A stretch of 64,000 nucleotides of DNA from Ampullaceana balthica (GCA_944989445.1 CALYLW010000168.1:1-64000), one strand, 5' to 3'; counted from the stretch's first letter, positions 49,117-60,220 are shown. Notes: generated by a model from the letters alone, not told the origin. Translations and numbers: made by a program.

Positions 49117-50333
49117 GTAGGGGTCTACCGATATCTGGATATCGGCAATATCGGTATCGGTAGCATGTAAAGGTCCCGATATTGACGTCACCGATATTTC
49201 ATAATAAGTGACATTTTGACCCCAAAAAAACGGAAACAAAAAAACAATCATTTAGACTTACAATATCTCGACAAATTAATATATCGACCCCGATACCGGT
49301 ATTGAAATAGTCATTAGAGTCCTAGTATTAATTTGTGCAGCCACGATACAGTGTGCCATGTGCTTTGATATTGTTTAGGTATCGGCCGATTTTCTTATAC
49401 TCAGAAAAACTGTGTAAATAGTGCCGATGCCAAGTATACCGTAATTGCTCTAATAAATGTATAACATGTAAACATTATGTTCACGTAATTGCTCTAATAG
49501 CAAAGATGCACGCAGAATCGCAGCGGTCTAAAACATTTCGTTTCGTATGGAATAACAAAATGTACCCTGTGAAGACTTGTTGTCATTGGCAACCATTCAA
49601 CCTTCAGCCTCATTTTCACTCTATTACTATTGTACTTTGTTCTCATTGTTTCATTCATAAAAGGTGGCAGTGTGCAAAAGCCATTAAACTAATGGTTAAA
49701 ATTAATAATTATGAGTCAAGGTTAAAGTTTCAAAAGGAGTATCTAATTGCTTCTACATTTTTATAAAGGACGGTTCATTTTGTTATGAGTCCTATGTAGG
49801 TCATGATCTGGAACTTGTAAACACATCGGAAACTTCGTTTCGGGAAAAAAAAATCGGTAATTACGGCAAAACTGGATATCGGTAGACCCCTTAATTATAA
49901 GATATAAATAATTACCAGTGATAAATTTAAGAATGACGTCATCAAATATGACCGCTGTTATTTTTGTCCTAACAAATACTCATATCGGAAAAAAATATCG
50001 GTAATATTGGCAAAAATGCTTATCGGTAGACCCCTAATATAAAAGATAAATAATTAGGAGTGATAAATTTAAGAATGATGTCATCAAATATGACCGCTGG
50101 TTTTTGTCCTAACAAATACCCTATCGGCACTCATATTGGAAAAAAATATAGGTAATATCGGCTAAAATGCATATCGGTAGTCCCCTAATATAAAAGATAA
50201 ATAATTACGAGTGATAAATTTAAGAATGACGTCATCAAATATGACCGCTGGTTTTTGTCCTAACAAATAATCATATCGGCAACAAAAAAAATATCGGTAA
50301 TATCGGTATCTGCAACATCGGCAATAAGGCATA
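49117..50333. mobile_element. TA-flanked element fragment in satellite, copy C
   Basis: Third copy with the same two junctions. The offset from copy B is 3295 bp, which equals 3443 minus 148 (four 37-bp units). The open frame at 49506-49766 is identical in translation to those of copies A and B. Confidence 0.92.
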
Positions 50334-51273
50334 TGGGCAGGAAATATTGTTCTAGTGACAGGGTGCGGCTGGGGCAGGAAATATTGTTCTAGTGACAGGG
50401 TGAGGCTGGGGCAGGAAATATTGTTCTAGTGACAGGGTGAGGCTGGGGCAGGAAATATTGTTCTAGTGACAGGGTGTAACTGGGGCAGGAAATATTGTTC
50501 TAGTGACAGGGTGTAACTGGGGCAGGAAATATTGTTCTAGTGACAGGGTGTGGCTGGTGCTGGAAATATTGTTCTAGTGACAGGGTGTAACTGGGGCAGG
50601 AAATATTGTTTTAGTGACAGGGTGCGGCTGGTGCTGGAAATATTGTTCTAGTGACAGGGTGTAACTGGGGCAGGAAATATTGTTCTAGTGACAGGGTGTA
50701 ACTGGGGCAGGAAATATTGTTCTAGTGACAGGGTGCGACTGGGGCAGGAAATATGGTTCTAGTGACAGGGTGTAACTGGGGCAGGAAATATTGTTTTAGT
50801 GACAGGGTGCGGCTGGTGCTGGAAATATTGTTCTAGTGACAGGGTGTAACTGGGGCAGGAAATATTGTTCAAGTGACAGGGTGTAACTGGGGCAGGAAAT
50901 ATTGTTCTAGTGACAGGGTGTAACTGGGGCAGGAAATATTGTTCTAGTGACAGGGTGTAACTGGGGCAGGAAATATTGTTCTAGTGACAGGGTGTAACTG
51001 GGGCAGGAAATATTGTTCTAGTGACAGGGTGCGACTGGGGCAGGAAATATTGTTCTAGTGACAGGGTGTAACTGGGGCAGGAAATATTGTTCTAGTGACA
51101 GGGTGTAACTGGGGCAGGAAATATTTTTCTAGTGACAGGGTGTAACTGGGGCAGGAAATATTGTTCTAGTGACAGGGTGCGACTGGGGCAGGAAATATTG
51201 TTCTAGTGACAGGGTGTAACTGGGGCAGGAAATATTGTTCTAGTGACAGGGTGCAGCTGGGGCAGGAAATATT
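50334..51273. repeat. 37-bp satellite, block 4 (about 25 units)
   Basis: Begins with the same first few units as blocks 2 and 3, then diverges in unit order (GGCTGGTGCTGG types), so the higher-order unit is incomplete here. It ends at a retrotransposon insertion; one satellite unit survives on the far side at about 52108-52145. Confidence 0.95.
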
Positions 51274-52107
51274 ATCTTATCTGTTTACAGATGCTCCTTC
51301 TATACAGAAGATTATTGGGTCCTACGCTTATCTATGGTTTGTGTTTAGTCCTGCATTTTTATTAGAGATTTAAATGTTGATAAAGTGTTGGTTTTCCTGG
51401 ATTCTTCAGGCAACCCATTCCACGCCCGAATTCCGGACGGGAAGAAGGAAAACTTGTATGTGTTTGTTCTTGCATACGGAATAAGAAAGGTGTTTTTATC
51501 CTTATGTCTATCTGAGGGTTGTATTAAGTTATCTTTGTGTTGTATTTCTAAATTAGAATTAATTGCTTTATGTATGATTACTACTTTGCTCTTGGTTCTT
51601 CTATCCTCTAGTGTTTAAAGGTTTAATGATTTAACTAATGGTGTTATTCTTGTCAGTTTCAAATATTCTCCAGTAATGAATCTGGCAGCTCTTTTTTGAA
51701 TTTTTTCTAGTTTATCAATGTTTTCTTTGGTGGATGGGTCCCATACAGAAGATGCATATTCTAGTACAGGTCTCACCAAAGTGAGGTAGCATTTTAGTTT
51801 TATATCTCTATTACATTTGTTAAAGTTCCTTTTTATAAAGCCTAAGGTTTTGTTTGATTTTTTAATAACTTCATTGACATGGGGATTCCATGATAATTTC
51901 TCATTTATTAAGACTCCTAAGTATTTTGCATCTTTAGTTTGGGTCAGTTCTTTTCCATGAATGTAATATTTTGAATTTATTTGTTTCTTTTTCTTTGTTA
52001 CTCTTAACAGTTGACACTTTTCTGGGTGGAAAGACATACTCCAGTTAGTTTCCCATTTTATCAATTCATCTAAGTCTTTTTGTAAAATTTTGCTATCTTG
52101 TTCTGAT
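51274..52107 (-). mobile_element. 5'-truncated jockey/CR1-like retrotransposon in satellite
   Basis: The minus strand encodes the C-terminal end of a non-LTR reverse transcriptase. It reads SFHPEKCQLLRVT, KDAKYLGVLINEKLSWNPHV, CYLTLVRPVLEYASSVWDP and KIQKRAARFITGEY, which are standard jockey/CR1 thumb and connection motifs. After SLNL there is a TAA at about 51616; the same frame continues with TLEDRRTKSKVVIIHKAI and FFPSGIRAWNGLPEE, so the copy is broken by one nonsense codon. The 5' part, including the catalytic core, is missing. AATATT occurs at both junctions with the satellite, a possible short target duplication. The 3' tail has TCTTATCT motifs. Confidence 0.88.
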
Positions 52108-52145
52108 TTAATATTGTTCTAGTGACAGGGTGTAAGTGGGGCAGT
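52108..52145. repeat. Single 37-bp satellite unit beyond the retrotransposon
   Basis: AATATTGTTCTAGTGACAGG, then GTGTAAGTGGGGCAG: one satellite unit separated from block 4 by the retrotransposon. This shows that the insertion occurred inside the array. Confidence 0.93.
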
Positions 52146-52614
52146 ATTTTTTTTTCTTCTAGTAACTAACAAAGATCTGAAAGAGTTAATAAGGTGACTT
52201 ATTTTAGTCCTCTTTGGTTGTGGTGGTGGCCATCATCTCTGTATCAATAGGTTATGAGATACGATTTTGGAGTGGGGTTGGGGGGTGGGAAGGTTGTATG
52301 TGCCTCCAAAATGTGCTTCGCCTAAACAGAAGATGATTTTCAAGCTTTTTAAGGGATTCTCTGTGAAGTGAAGACCTTTAGATTGATGACCTATTCATTT
52401 TTATTTCTAATGTTAAATTAATTGAATGATTCAGAGATCAGAATAATGTTTAGGCAGCTGCTAAAGCTTCAAAGATTGTACCTAAAATACATGTTTAGGC
52501 CCAGCGTCTTAGCGTTGTTCAAAACAGACCATTCATCAATCATAGAATATAACTGAAGTTAAGGTATCACAAAAAAGGGGATTGAACAAAAATGACAGAG
52601 CTGGTTGATCTTAC
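52146..52614. other. Membrane gene intron 13, unique part
   Basis: Intron next to exon 13. No repeat or coding signal. Confidence 0.55.
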
Positions 52615-52752
52615 CCATAAATCATGCAGGATTGGGTCATCTGGCCCCTGCATACAAGCCACAAGGAATGAAAACAATGTGATGACATTAGCTATCAAAG
52701 GCAGAGTTACTCGGGATTCATTTACACCTGTAATGGGGAGCTTTCCTGGTCC
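52615..52752 (-). CDS. Membrane protein, exon 13
   Basis: 138 nt, 46 codons, phase 0 on both sides. It begins with a polar loop GPGKLPITGVNESRVTLPL, followed by the span IANVITLFSFLVACM and GPDDPILHDLW. NES is a possible N-glycosylation site. Donor GTAAGA. Confidence 0.85.
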
Positions 52753-53084
52753 CTGCAATAATGTTTATGAGATGATTATTTTACCTTTTAAGGCTATAAA
52801 TAAATTAACCACAATAATTTTTTCCCCCAAAATAGCTTAGTTAAAACAAAATTAATCTCCAATCAATTTCATTTTGATTCAACAATTCCTCCATACACAT
52901 CTGTGAATCTACAAGTGAAATTACCAAAGTAACTATAAAGAAAAAGCTTAGATGAAAGAGGATGTATAATCCTAAACAACTTGTTAAATATTTTGTCAAC
53001 ATTTAAGCTTTCAACAACCATCTTGTTGGATAAAATGTATTTATTTAGTGAAAAGTTCGCTGTTCTTTTTTTAATTTCATGTTT
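52753..53084. other. Membrane gene intron 12, non-repeat part
   Basis: AT-rich intron between exon 13 and the 57-bp minisatellite; nothing else seen. Confidence 0.55.
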
Positions 53085-53370
53085 CACAGATAAGATCAGA
53101 TTTGTCCTTAAGCCTCATGAGGAGATGCCCCATGACAACACTAATGATAAGATCAGATTTGTCCTTAAGACTCATGAGGAGATGCCTCATGACAACACTA
53201 ATGATAAGATCAGATTGGTCCTTATGCCTCATGAGGAGATGCCTCATGACAACACTAATGATAAGATCAGATTGGTCCTTATGCCTCATGAGGAGATGCC
53301 TCATGACAACACTTATGATAAGATCAGATTGGTCCTTACGCCTCATGACAACACTTATGATTTTTTTTAA
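53085..53370. repeat. 57-bp minisatellite, about 5 units, next to a splice donor
   Basis: Tandem 57-bp unit containing GATAAGATCAGATT(T/G)GTCCTTA, CTCATGAGGAGATGC and CATGACAACACTAAT. The last copy is shortened. It ends about 27 bp from the exon 12 donor. Period 57 is a multiple of three, so frames on both strands stay open; these are not genes. Confidence 0.93.
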
Positions 53371-53397
53371 TGAATAAATATTACCTTAAGAACTTAC

Positions 53398-53572
53398 CTT
53401 TGTGGTCTGTACTACTTTCAAGGTGATGGAGATGATGAGGCAGGTCACAAGCACAGCTTTCCAGGCAGGCAAAGACCACAGTAGTGCAGATGATGGTGAC
53501 CATGTGGATGACATCAGTTGGGCCACATCCAAGAGCAGTAGAAACACTGAGCAGAACACGGCTGATATGATA
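53398..53572 (-). CDS. Membrane protein, exon 12
   Basis: 175 nt; one base completes Ser, then 58 codons. It contains spans IISAVFCSVFLLLLDVAQLM and AWKAVLVTCLIISITLKVV. Donor GTAAGT, acceptor CTCTCTCAG. Confidence 0.87.
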
Positions 53573-53799
53573 CTGAGAGAGATAATGACACTAAGTTTAA
53601 TATTTTCAGAGTTAGTTAATAACAGTGCATATAAAAAACACAGCCTATCTGAGTACCAGTTATCTTTAAGCTTCTATTGGAAATATGTGTATGGAAATTT
53701 CAGAATAGTTTGAAGTAAACTTATTCTCTTTAAATAATCAAGATAGTACTGAAATCTGAATTCATTTTAAAAGAAGCAATTCTTTTTTTATTCCTTATA

Positions 53800-54782
53800 C
53801 AGTAAAATAAATATTATGTCACAAGCATAGGGGGTTGCCAAAATGAATAGAGATAACTTATGATCCAGATAAATGAAAACCAGTAAGGCGGCAATATATT
53901 AAAATATGCGTTTAATAAATGCAAATGTACGTGCATATGTTTTTGTTTTACACAAGTGTCCTCATGATTTATTTGATGACGCAATCAATCAGCAATATAT
54001 TTTTTTTTAATTCTCACACAACCATCTTTTATGATTGAGACTCTAGTAGTAGTGGAGTCTTAATGAGGTTGAATGAATGGTTGCCACAATAACAACCAGT
54101 CTGCACATAGTACATGGTGGTATTTTATATGGCTGTTATGATTAACCGCTTAGCATTTTACCTGGAGTTCGTTATTTTATGTCAAATCTTAAAACATTTA
54201 GATTTCAATATAAATATAATTCCGGCAAGTGAAAAAAATGTAGAATTTGTTTTTAAAAATTCCCTAATCATTGCTTGTTTTGTCTTCAGTTTGGTTCATG
54301 TTTTTTTTTATTGCTTAGATAGTTGACAGTCATTGTGCAACCATTCTGAACACAGCATATTGTGGTATTTTATAATATCAACTCTGCAGGGTTTAGAAAC
54401 CTAAATTTAGTATATTGTTGAATGAATTCCACACAAGATCATTTTAAAGCATAATTATCAAATATTTTAATGTTAATAGAAGATTTGTTTGATGCGGTAA
54501 TCGACATGCTATAAAAATAAACATACACGTTTGCTAACAACAAAAGGCAAAGAAAAAAACATACTGAAGGGAAGAGTGTGTAACAGATTTATCAACACCC
54601 CCCACCTTACGTCATAGGTGACATCAAAGGCACCTTCATGTCACGCACTCACCTGGCAACTCAGCGAGATAACCGACATTGGGTGGCAAATTTAGACAAA
54701 TGAAATTTGGCAGTTCGACTTAAAAGCATAGAATTAATAAAGTTGGTGAATTTACAAAGGTCGAGATAACTGGGTTCTACTG
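53800..54782. mobile_element. pogo/Tigger-like non-autonomous element 2
   Basis: The right end in complement, CAGTAGAACCCAGTTATCTC, matches the pogo-like ends of the 57321 element; the left end CAGTAAAATAAATATTATGT is more diverged. TA precedes the left end, and AA rather than TA follows the right. The 983-bp AT-rich interior shares GCTTAG, TACC and GGAGTTCGTT-type motifs with element 1. It lies in intron 11. Confidence 0.65.
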
Positions 54783-54866
54783 AACAATACTAATAACTTT
54801 TGTTCATAGCTTTACATATGTATGTGTTGATATGTAGAATGTTAAGTTTTTTAAAAAAAAACATAC

Positions 54867-54997
54867 CTATATTTCATGATCATATCTGATGCTTCTGTCA
54901 TTTCGTTAATAAAAACACAAACAAAAATGAGAATGAGAAGGGCTCCACTGTCAATGACACACAGTGATGTATACAGCACAGACAGCTGAGACCACAG
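54867..54997 (-). CDS. Membrane protein, exon 11
   Basis: 131 nt, entering in phase 0 and leaving after two bases of a codon. Peptide LWSQLSVLYTSLCVIDSGAL, LILIFVCVFI, then the charged NEMTEASDMIMKY. Donor GTATGT, acceptor CTTTCTCAG. Confidence 0.86.
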
Positions 54998-55329
54998 CTG
55001 AGAAAGAAACAATATGGATTACTTGGCATTTCAAAAATGGCATTTAATTAAGTTAAATGAAGTTAAATGAATGAACATCTTTTTGAATGAATAGCTTAGT
55101 GTGGGCATTTTTTTGGTTTATGTTTTGAAAAACTTGGTACGTTTTATGAGAGCCTTTGGTGCCAACATTATCTGAATAACTGTTGCTTTGTGGTTTTCAT
55201 TGATGACAAATGGTTTCCCAGTTATTTTTACCCTCCTCAGATCAGCTTTAAATAAGGAGAATACATGTGCTTTTATCAAGGTATCAAGTTTATTATTTGT
55301 TACAATCCTAAAAAACTTCTTGGACTTAC
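54998..55329. other. Membrane gene intron 10
   Basis: Short AT-rich intron without repeats. Confidence 0.6.
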
Positions 55330-55474
55330 ATAGATGCAGGCTCTGATTCCAGGACAGAGAGAAAATATTAAAGCAGACGCTACCAATAACTTTGGGGAAA
55401 GAGGGACTTGTAAGGACAAGATGGCTGCCAGGGAGAAAGAGCTCACAATTTCAGTCCACTGAAATACAGAATAG
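55330..55474 (-). CDS. Membrane protein, exon 10
   Basis: 145 nt. Peptide YSVFQWTEIVSSFSLAAILS, LQVPLSPKLLVASALIF and SLCPGIRACIY; two spans. Donor GTAAGT, acceptor TTTCTTTCAG. Confidence 0.87.
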
Positions 55475-56117
55475 CTGAAAGAAAGAAAAAATGAAACGTG
55501 ATACACGATAAACTTTTTACAGGAGACTTAATGATGATCGTGAAGAATGGCAAATAAGCATTCATTTAACTGTTTTATTAACGAGAAGCTATAATTCAAT
55601 ACATATCAATAAAATAATTTATAAATAAACATATTTTAAAGATGCAATAATGAGAACACAATGTTGAACTAAAGTTAGAGTTTGATGTTTTTATGGATTT
55701 CCTTCCAACCAACACAAATAGCACCTTAATTCCAAACCATTGAATGACCGAATATTATAATTTAGTAATTATTATTTGAAAATCATTTTAGCTTTGTGAC
55801 TGGGTTTATGAACCATTTAGTAATGTTGTAATGACATTAGATTTTTTTAAAAACCTAATGTGCAAATTAAGGTAAAAGTACTAAGGAAATAAGTTATAGG
55901 AGGAATAAATTAAATCTAATATTTGTGACATTGACTCCATAAAGGCATAAACCAAGTAAAAACTTTATTTAGCTGCCATATCTTATTCTGGTTTTAAAAA
56001 AAAATACTGCTATCCTATTCATGGCGTTTATAATTCTTTGCAATCATAGAGAACTTTCATTTTAAAATTAAAAATTAAAGAGAAGAATGAAGTACATTAA
56101 TGGAAAGACTAACTCAC
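55475..56117. other. Membrane gene intron 9
   Basis: AT-rich intron; no repeat or gene recognised. Confidence 0.6.
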
Positions 56118-56268
56118 AAGCTCAGTGACAAGCGTGGCTGTACAACCATGACACACACTCCCATGACACCCAGGGCAAGGGCCACTTTGAGGATTTGTGT
56201 GGAGTAGACCGATGTGGTTATTTGGCTGTATAAAAGTACCAGTGCTCCTCCTAGCAAACACCAAAGAC
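56118..56268 (-). CDS. Membrane protein, exon 9
   Basis: 151 nt. Peptide LWCLLGGALVLLYSQITTSV, then ILKVALALGVMGVCVMVVQ and PRLSLS; two spans. Acceptor TTTTGTCCCAG, donor GTGAGT. Confidence 0.86.
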
Positions 56269-56505
56269 CTGGGACAAAACAAAGTACACACAATAGAGGT
56301 CTGCAAAGACAGCTGTTTTATTAAATTACCTGATAATGATCTTACGTTTTTTTGAATTATTATGAATTTTTTAAATTAAATATGTAAAATGAGGACAAAT
56401 TATTATTTTAAAAAAATAAATAAAAACAACAACAAAAAAAAACAGGTATTTCTGATGATGAGCTAGTGGGAGCATTTAGTCTTGAATGGAAAAGCTGAAA
56501 CTCAC

Positions 56506-56620
56506 CAATGACATTAGTGTATGACATTGCTCCTTGAAACATGAGAATACACAATGGGAGCAGGAAGTGATGACTATTGACAGCAAGCGCAGACAGAAGA
56601 GTTAACATCTGCTTTATAAC
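56506..56620 (-). CDS. Membrane protein, exon 8
   Basis: 115 nt. Peptide VIKQMLTLLSALAVNSHHFL, LPLCILMFQGAMSYTNVIG. Donor GTGAGT, acceptor TTTCTACCAG. Confidence 0.87.
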
Positions 56621-56926
56621 CTGGTAGAAATAAAAAAATATATTTTACTTCAATAAAATCAACTAATTGTTATTTTCTTATTTCTTAGTAAGATCGTTGA
56701 CACTGCTCACATCTGTTAAAAGAAAATGGTCAGTGGAAGCGAGGTATTTTTCTAGAGCTAGCCTTCAAACAGGCCAATGACTCTAGTAACACATGCCAAG
56801 AGCTTCTGCTGCTTCCATAAAAAAAAGTGCTTTGTTTTTAGTCATACGCGTTAAAAAACTTGTATGCAATGCCCGGCTTTAACTCTTATTTATTAGTTTC
56901 AAAACTGATTTAAAAAGCTAAACTAC

Positions 56927-57234
56927 CTGAAGTCCTGATTTTTCTCCCACGGTCCCATATAAAAACACAGACACAAGGGCATAGGTCATAAACCCTAAAG
57001 CTGTCATCTCCAGAAGAGTGATCTCCCTGTTTTCTCCATCAAGCACCAAAGATGTGGCGCTGGCCAGTGATTTGGCCATGTGAACGCCTGATGCCAGCAC
57101 TGCCACTTGCCTCGAGATCTTGTCCACAACCTGCATGCGGTAGATTGTGTAGCTGGCAATGATGGATGTCATCTGAAGTTTTGTGGTAGAGTAAAAATTG
57201 GAGTTGTGCAGAGACACTTCACAAATGGTCAATA
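56927..57234 (-). CDS. Membrane protein, exon 7
   Basis: 308 nt, the largest internal exon. It contains the longest polar loop: CEVSLHNSNFYSTTKLQM, YRMQVVDKISRQVAVLASGV, LVLDGENREITLLEMTALG, followed by a span FMTYALVSVFLYGT. The Lys/Arg-containing loop and DGENRE turn look like soluble segments between spans. Donor GTAGTT (weaker), acceptor CCTTTTCAG. Confidence 0.9.
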
Positions 57235-57320
57235 CTGAAAAGGTATGGAAGAAAATTTTTTATCTTAAACAAGCTTAATAAAATAGGATATTAAATGGCA
57301 AACATAAATGTTTCCCTATA

Positions 57321-58131
57321 CAGTAGAACCCTCTTATGTCGCCAGTCTAGGGCACTGACAAATAGGGCCAACATAACCAAGCATCAAGCTAAACAATAAC
57401 CAATATGGCAGCAATGTATTAATTTGTGCTTGAAACGTATTTATGTACGAGACGTGGGCTAATAAATGGGAATGCCTATGCAAGTGTTTTTGGAGGTTTT
57501 TTTTACACAACAGCTTACATCTTCACCCCTAGGACATGAGGTGGCTTCTGCACATTTTCTTAATCCATTACATCTGCTTCCTATATAATATACTTTAAAC
57601 AATTAATCCAATTTGCTTCTTTATAATAAACTAGCTTATCACCCGTCAAAAATGACAGAAGTTTTCAAAATAAATACACATCAGATTAAAAAATAACTTA
57701 ACATAGAACTTTCATTTATTTTATTTGTTTTTATTTGATTCATTTATTATCATATTGAACAATTTTATGCGGAACGTTCGAAAAGAGTTATATTTGGTGC
57801 AGTAATGTTTGGTGCACACAAATTGAACAAATCAGCATTAGATCCAAGAAGCATTACATCCATTACGGGAATTATGTATGTTGATATTACTGATGATACA
57901 CATTGTGCCATTACATCCATATTAGTGTGTTACACTGAATTCATATTTTGGTGTGCCCTAGTCAAATCGGTCAAATCTTTAAACAACCATTTAAATTATA
58001 ATTTAAATGCAATTCCTGCAAATTGATGAATGAAAATTTAGACTAAATTTAAAACAAATATCACTTTTGTTTACTCATTAGTTTGGCTCAAATTGTTTTT
58101 TGGCTTTGGTCGAGATAAATGGGTTCCACTG
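57321..58131. mobile_element. pogo/Tigger-like non-autonomous element 3
   Basis: The left end is CAGTAGAACCCTCTTATGTC; the right end in complement is CAGTGGAACCCATTTATCTC. It is flanked by TA on both sides (57319-57320, 58132-58133). The 811-bp interior is non-coding and AT-rich with AACCAATATGGC(A/G)GCAA, also seen in element 1. It lies in intron 6. Confidence 0.85.
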
Positions 58132-58464
58132 TATATGGAAACTCGTAGTTTTCTATTTTTAAAATATAACTTTAGGACCTTATCTGCAAAGCATGCTACC
58201 AATCCATCAATATCAATCACATAAAACTGATATTATAGCCTCTACCCCTAAATTCCCCATGAGCGTAACTGTAATCAAAAGTCAACTTATAAAAAGGAAT
58301 CAATGAATAATATATTCTAATGAATGACATTGACTACTCACAGCTGAATGATTTGTTTTTTAGTGGCCATTTGATTAGTGTTTTGCTTTCACTTCGACAA
58401 GATTATAAAATTGGCTTTTATAAAATATTTATAAAATAAATAAGAGCTTTCGGCGATTACTTAC

Positions 58465-58607
58465 TGACTGCTTGTAATATAAGCAAAGCTCCCAGCATTT
58501 CCTTAGCACTCACTGAGGCCATCCACAAGCAAAGTAGGCACAGAAGAAAGTTGACACAAATCATTATGTAGAACGTGTTGAGTGGGAACATCCCCATAAA
58601 GTATTGC
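58465..58607 (-). CDS. Membrane protein, exon 6
   Basis: 143 nt. Peptide QYFMGMFPLNTFYIMICVNF, LLCLLCLWMASVSAKEMLGA, LLILQAV; two spans. The acceptor AAGAAAG/G was chosen because it restores phase with exon 5; an alternative AAG three bases further up would not fit the frame. Confidence 0.82.
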
Positions 58608-59074
58608 CTTTCTTGCCATTAAAGAAAACAACAATTATTGTGCCTGAATGGGTGTTCTTGTGTGGGGCATCTTCCAATTAAAATAACTAGTACCAATTCA
58701 ATTATTAAAGAAATCCATGTTACATCATTTATTTTGACGCATGTATTTTGAACATCCTCAGTTTCAAGAGGGTTAAATTCTTTAAAAAATTGTTTTTGAC
58801 TGTTCACTCAAAAAGGCTAAAATAAGCTGAAATTTTCATAAATTTCATCCCCATGTTTTAAGGAACCCAGGATAAACATCAATTGAAAAGTTTCTTTAAC
58901 ACTGGAAGAAATTCTGAAAGGTTCTATCTTTTAAAATGCACTTATATGAGAAAAGGAGTAGCAAATCAGTGATACATCAAAGGAGGTGGCAACAATATTA
59001 AATTAACCATATAGACTTAAATAAAATACTATCCCACATTTAAGATACTATCACACACAAAATAATAAGGATAC

Positions 59075-59151
59075 TGAAGGTTGTGTGGCATTCTCTGGAT
59101 CCATAAGAGGAAGAGAGCAATCAGACTAGTGACCAACACAAGGGCCAGCAC
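59075..59151 (-). CDS. Membrane protein, exon 5
   Basis: 77 nt, one span: VLALVLVTSLIALFLLWIQR then MPHNLQ. Acceptor TTTCTTCAG; the donor GTATCC is non-ideal, but only this position joins to exon 6 in frame. Confidence 0.78.
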
Positions 59152-59375
59152 CTGAAGAAAAAAACAATTAATTTATTTTGAGTTACATTTTTTAACAAAT
59201 AAGAATTTATAAAAACTTTTCAATAATTATGTATAAGTGTTAAATTTTAAGAAAATTATTTTAATGAATAACTATTGCATTATTTAATCAATTATTTATG
59301 TAATATTTCATGAGATATAAAATTTAAATTTAAAAAAATTACTGTAGAATTCAAAGCAAATCTTTTTTGACTCAC

Positions 59376-59563
59376 CGCCATGACAACTTTTCTCTTTTTG
59401 AATGCCAACACAACACCCAGTGCAGCAAAGATGGCTATTGCTACTGGTAGGAGTGGCAGGAAATGGGAATCTAAGCCATATGCATAAAGTACTGGTGAGG
59501 AAAGGGCTGTGCAGATAAGACCACTGACCCACCGCACATAAATGGCTGTAGTGTATGGTAGAC
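59376..59563 (-). CDS. Membrane protein, exon 4
   Basis: 188 nt. Peptide LPYTTAIYVRWVSGLICTAL, SSPVLYAYGLDSHFLPLLPV, AIAIFAALGVVLAF, KKRKVVMA. The KKRK cluster after a span suggests a cytosolic loop. Donor GTGAGT, acceptor TTGTTTTCAG. Confidence 0.9.
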
Positions 59564-59766
59564 CTGAAAACAACACAAATGTGAACATAATCCAGTCCAC
59601 TGCACTTATTAGGGTTGAGACATAAGCAAATGTGAATTAAATCTTTCTGTGGTGTTTGCTTTACATAAATCATAATGAGCTTTTTTGACATTTCAATGTC
59701 TTTTTTTTTAAAATAATTTTTTTTAAAGATGTAGAGCAAATGTCCCGTGGTTTTGAGCTCACTTAC

Positions 59767-59845
59767 CTAGATATTCAAAGATTTGCCTAATACTGAGCAA
59801 GGTGGATAAAAACAAAGTAAGTGACAGGATAAAGATCAAGTGAAC
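59767..59845 (-). CDS. Membrane protein, exon 3
   Basis: 79 nt. Peptide VHLIFILSLTLFLSTLLSIR then QIFEYL; one span. Acceptor TTCTCCAG, donor GTAAGT. Confidence 0.86.
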
Positions 59846-60058
59846 CTGGAGAATAACACAATAATCACATTTAAATTATATTCATCTGAACTAGAACATT
59901 TTAAAAGAAAATTCAACTGTCTACTATAGAAAACTGAGCAAAATTAACTTTTTCTCCCACTTAATAAGTCACCATTCAAATTGTGCAGTATTGTTTACGA
60001 AAAGAAAATGAGTGAAATTCAATGATCAAAAAGAAAAAAATTGTTTGTTCCTTTAAAT

Positions 60059-60220
60059 CAGGGGTTTCCAAACTTTTCTGCAGGAGGGCCGCATTAACTG
60101 TCAAGCAGCAGTTTGGGGGCTGACTACAAACAGTTTTGTGCTAAACTACAGGTGAGAGGGCCGGGTGAGAGGGCCTTACTGGCTGCATCTGGCTCGCGGG
60201 CCGTAGTTTGGAGACCCCTG
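60059..60220. mobile_element. hAT MITE (CAGGGGTTTCCAAA ends)
   Basis: 162-bp element with ends CAGGGGTTTCCAAACTTTTC and, in complement, CAGGGGTCTCCAAACTACGG. It is flanked by near-identical 8-bp duplications (CTTTAAAT at 60051-60058, CTTGAAAT at 60221-60228). The interior holds GAGGGCC repeats. It lies in intron 2 of the membrane gene. Non-coding. Confidence 0.9.

Noticed and set aside
36165..51273. Possible CRISPR array
   Set aside because: The 37-bp units are directly adjacent with no unique spacers, there is no cas gene, and the setting is a eukaryotic intron.
51385..51618. 77-codon plus-strand open frame
   Set aside because: Antisense shadow of the reverse-transcriptase C-terminal region on the minus strand.
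53402..53713. 103-codon plus-strand open frame
   Set aside because: Lies opposite membrane-protein exon 12, whose splice borders and phase support the minus strand.
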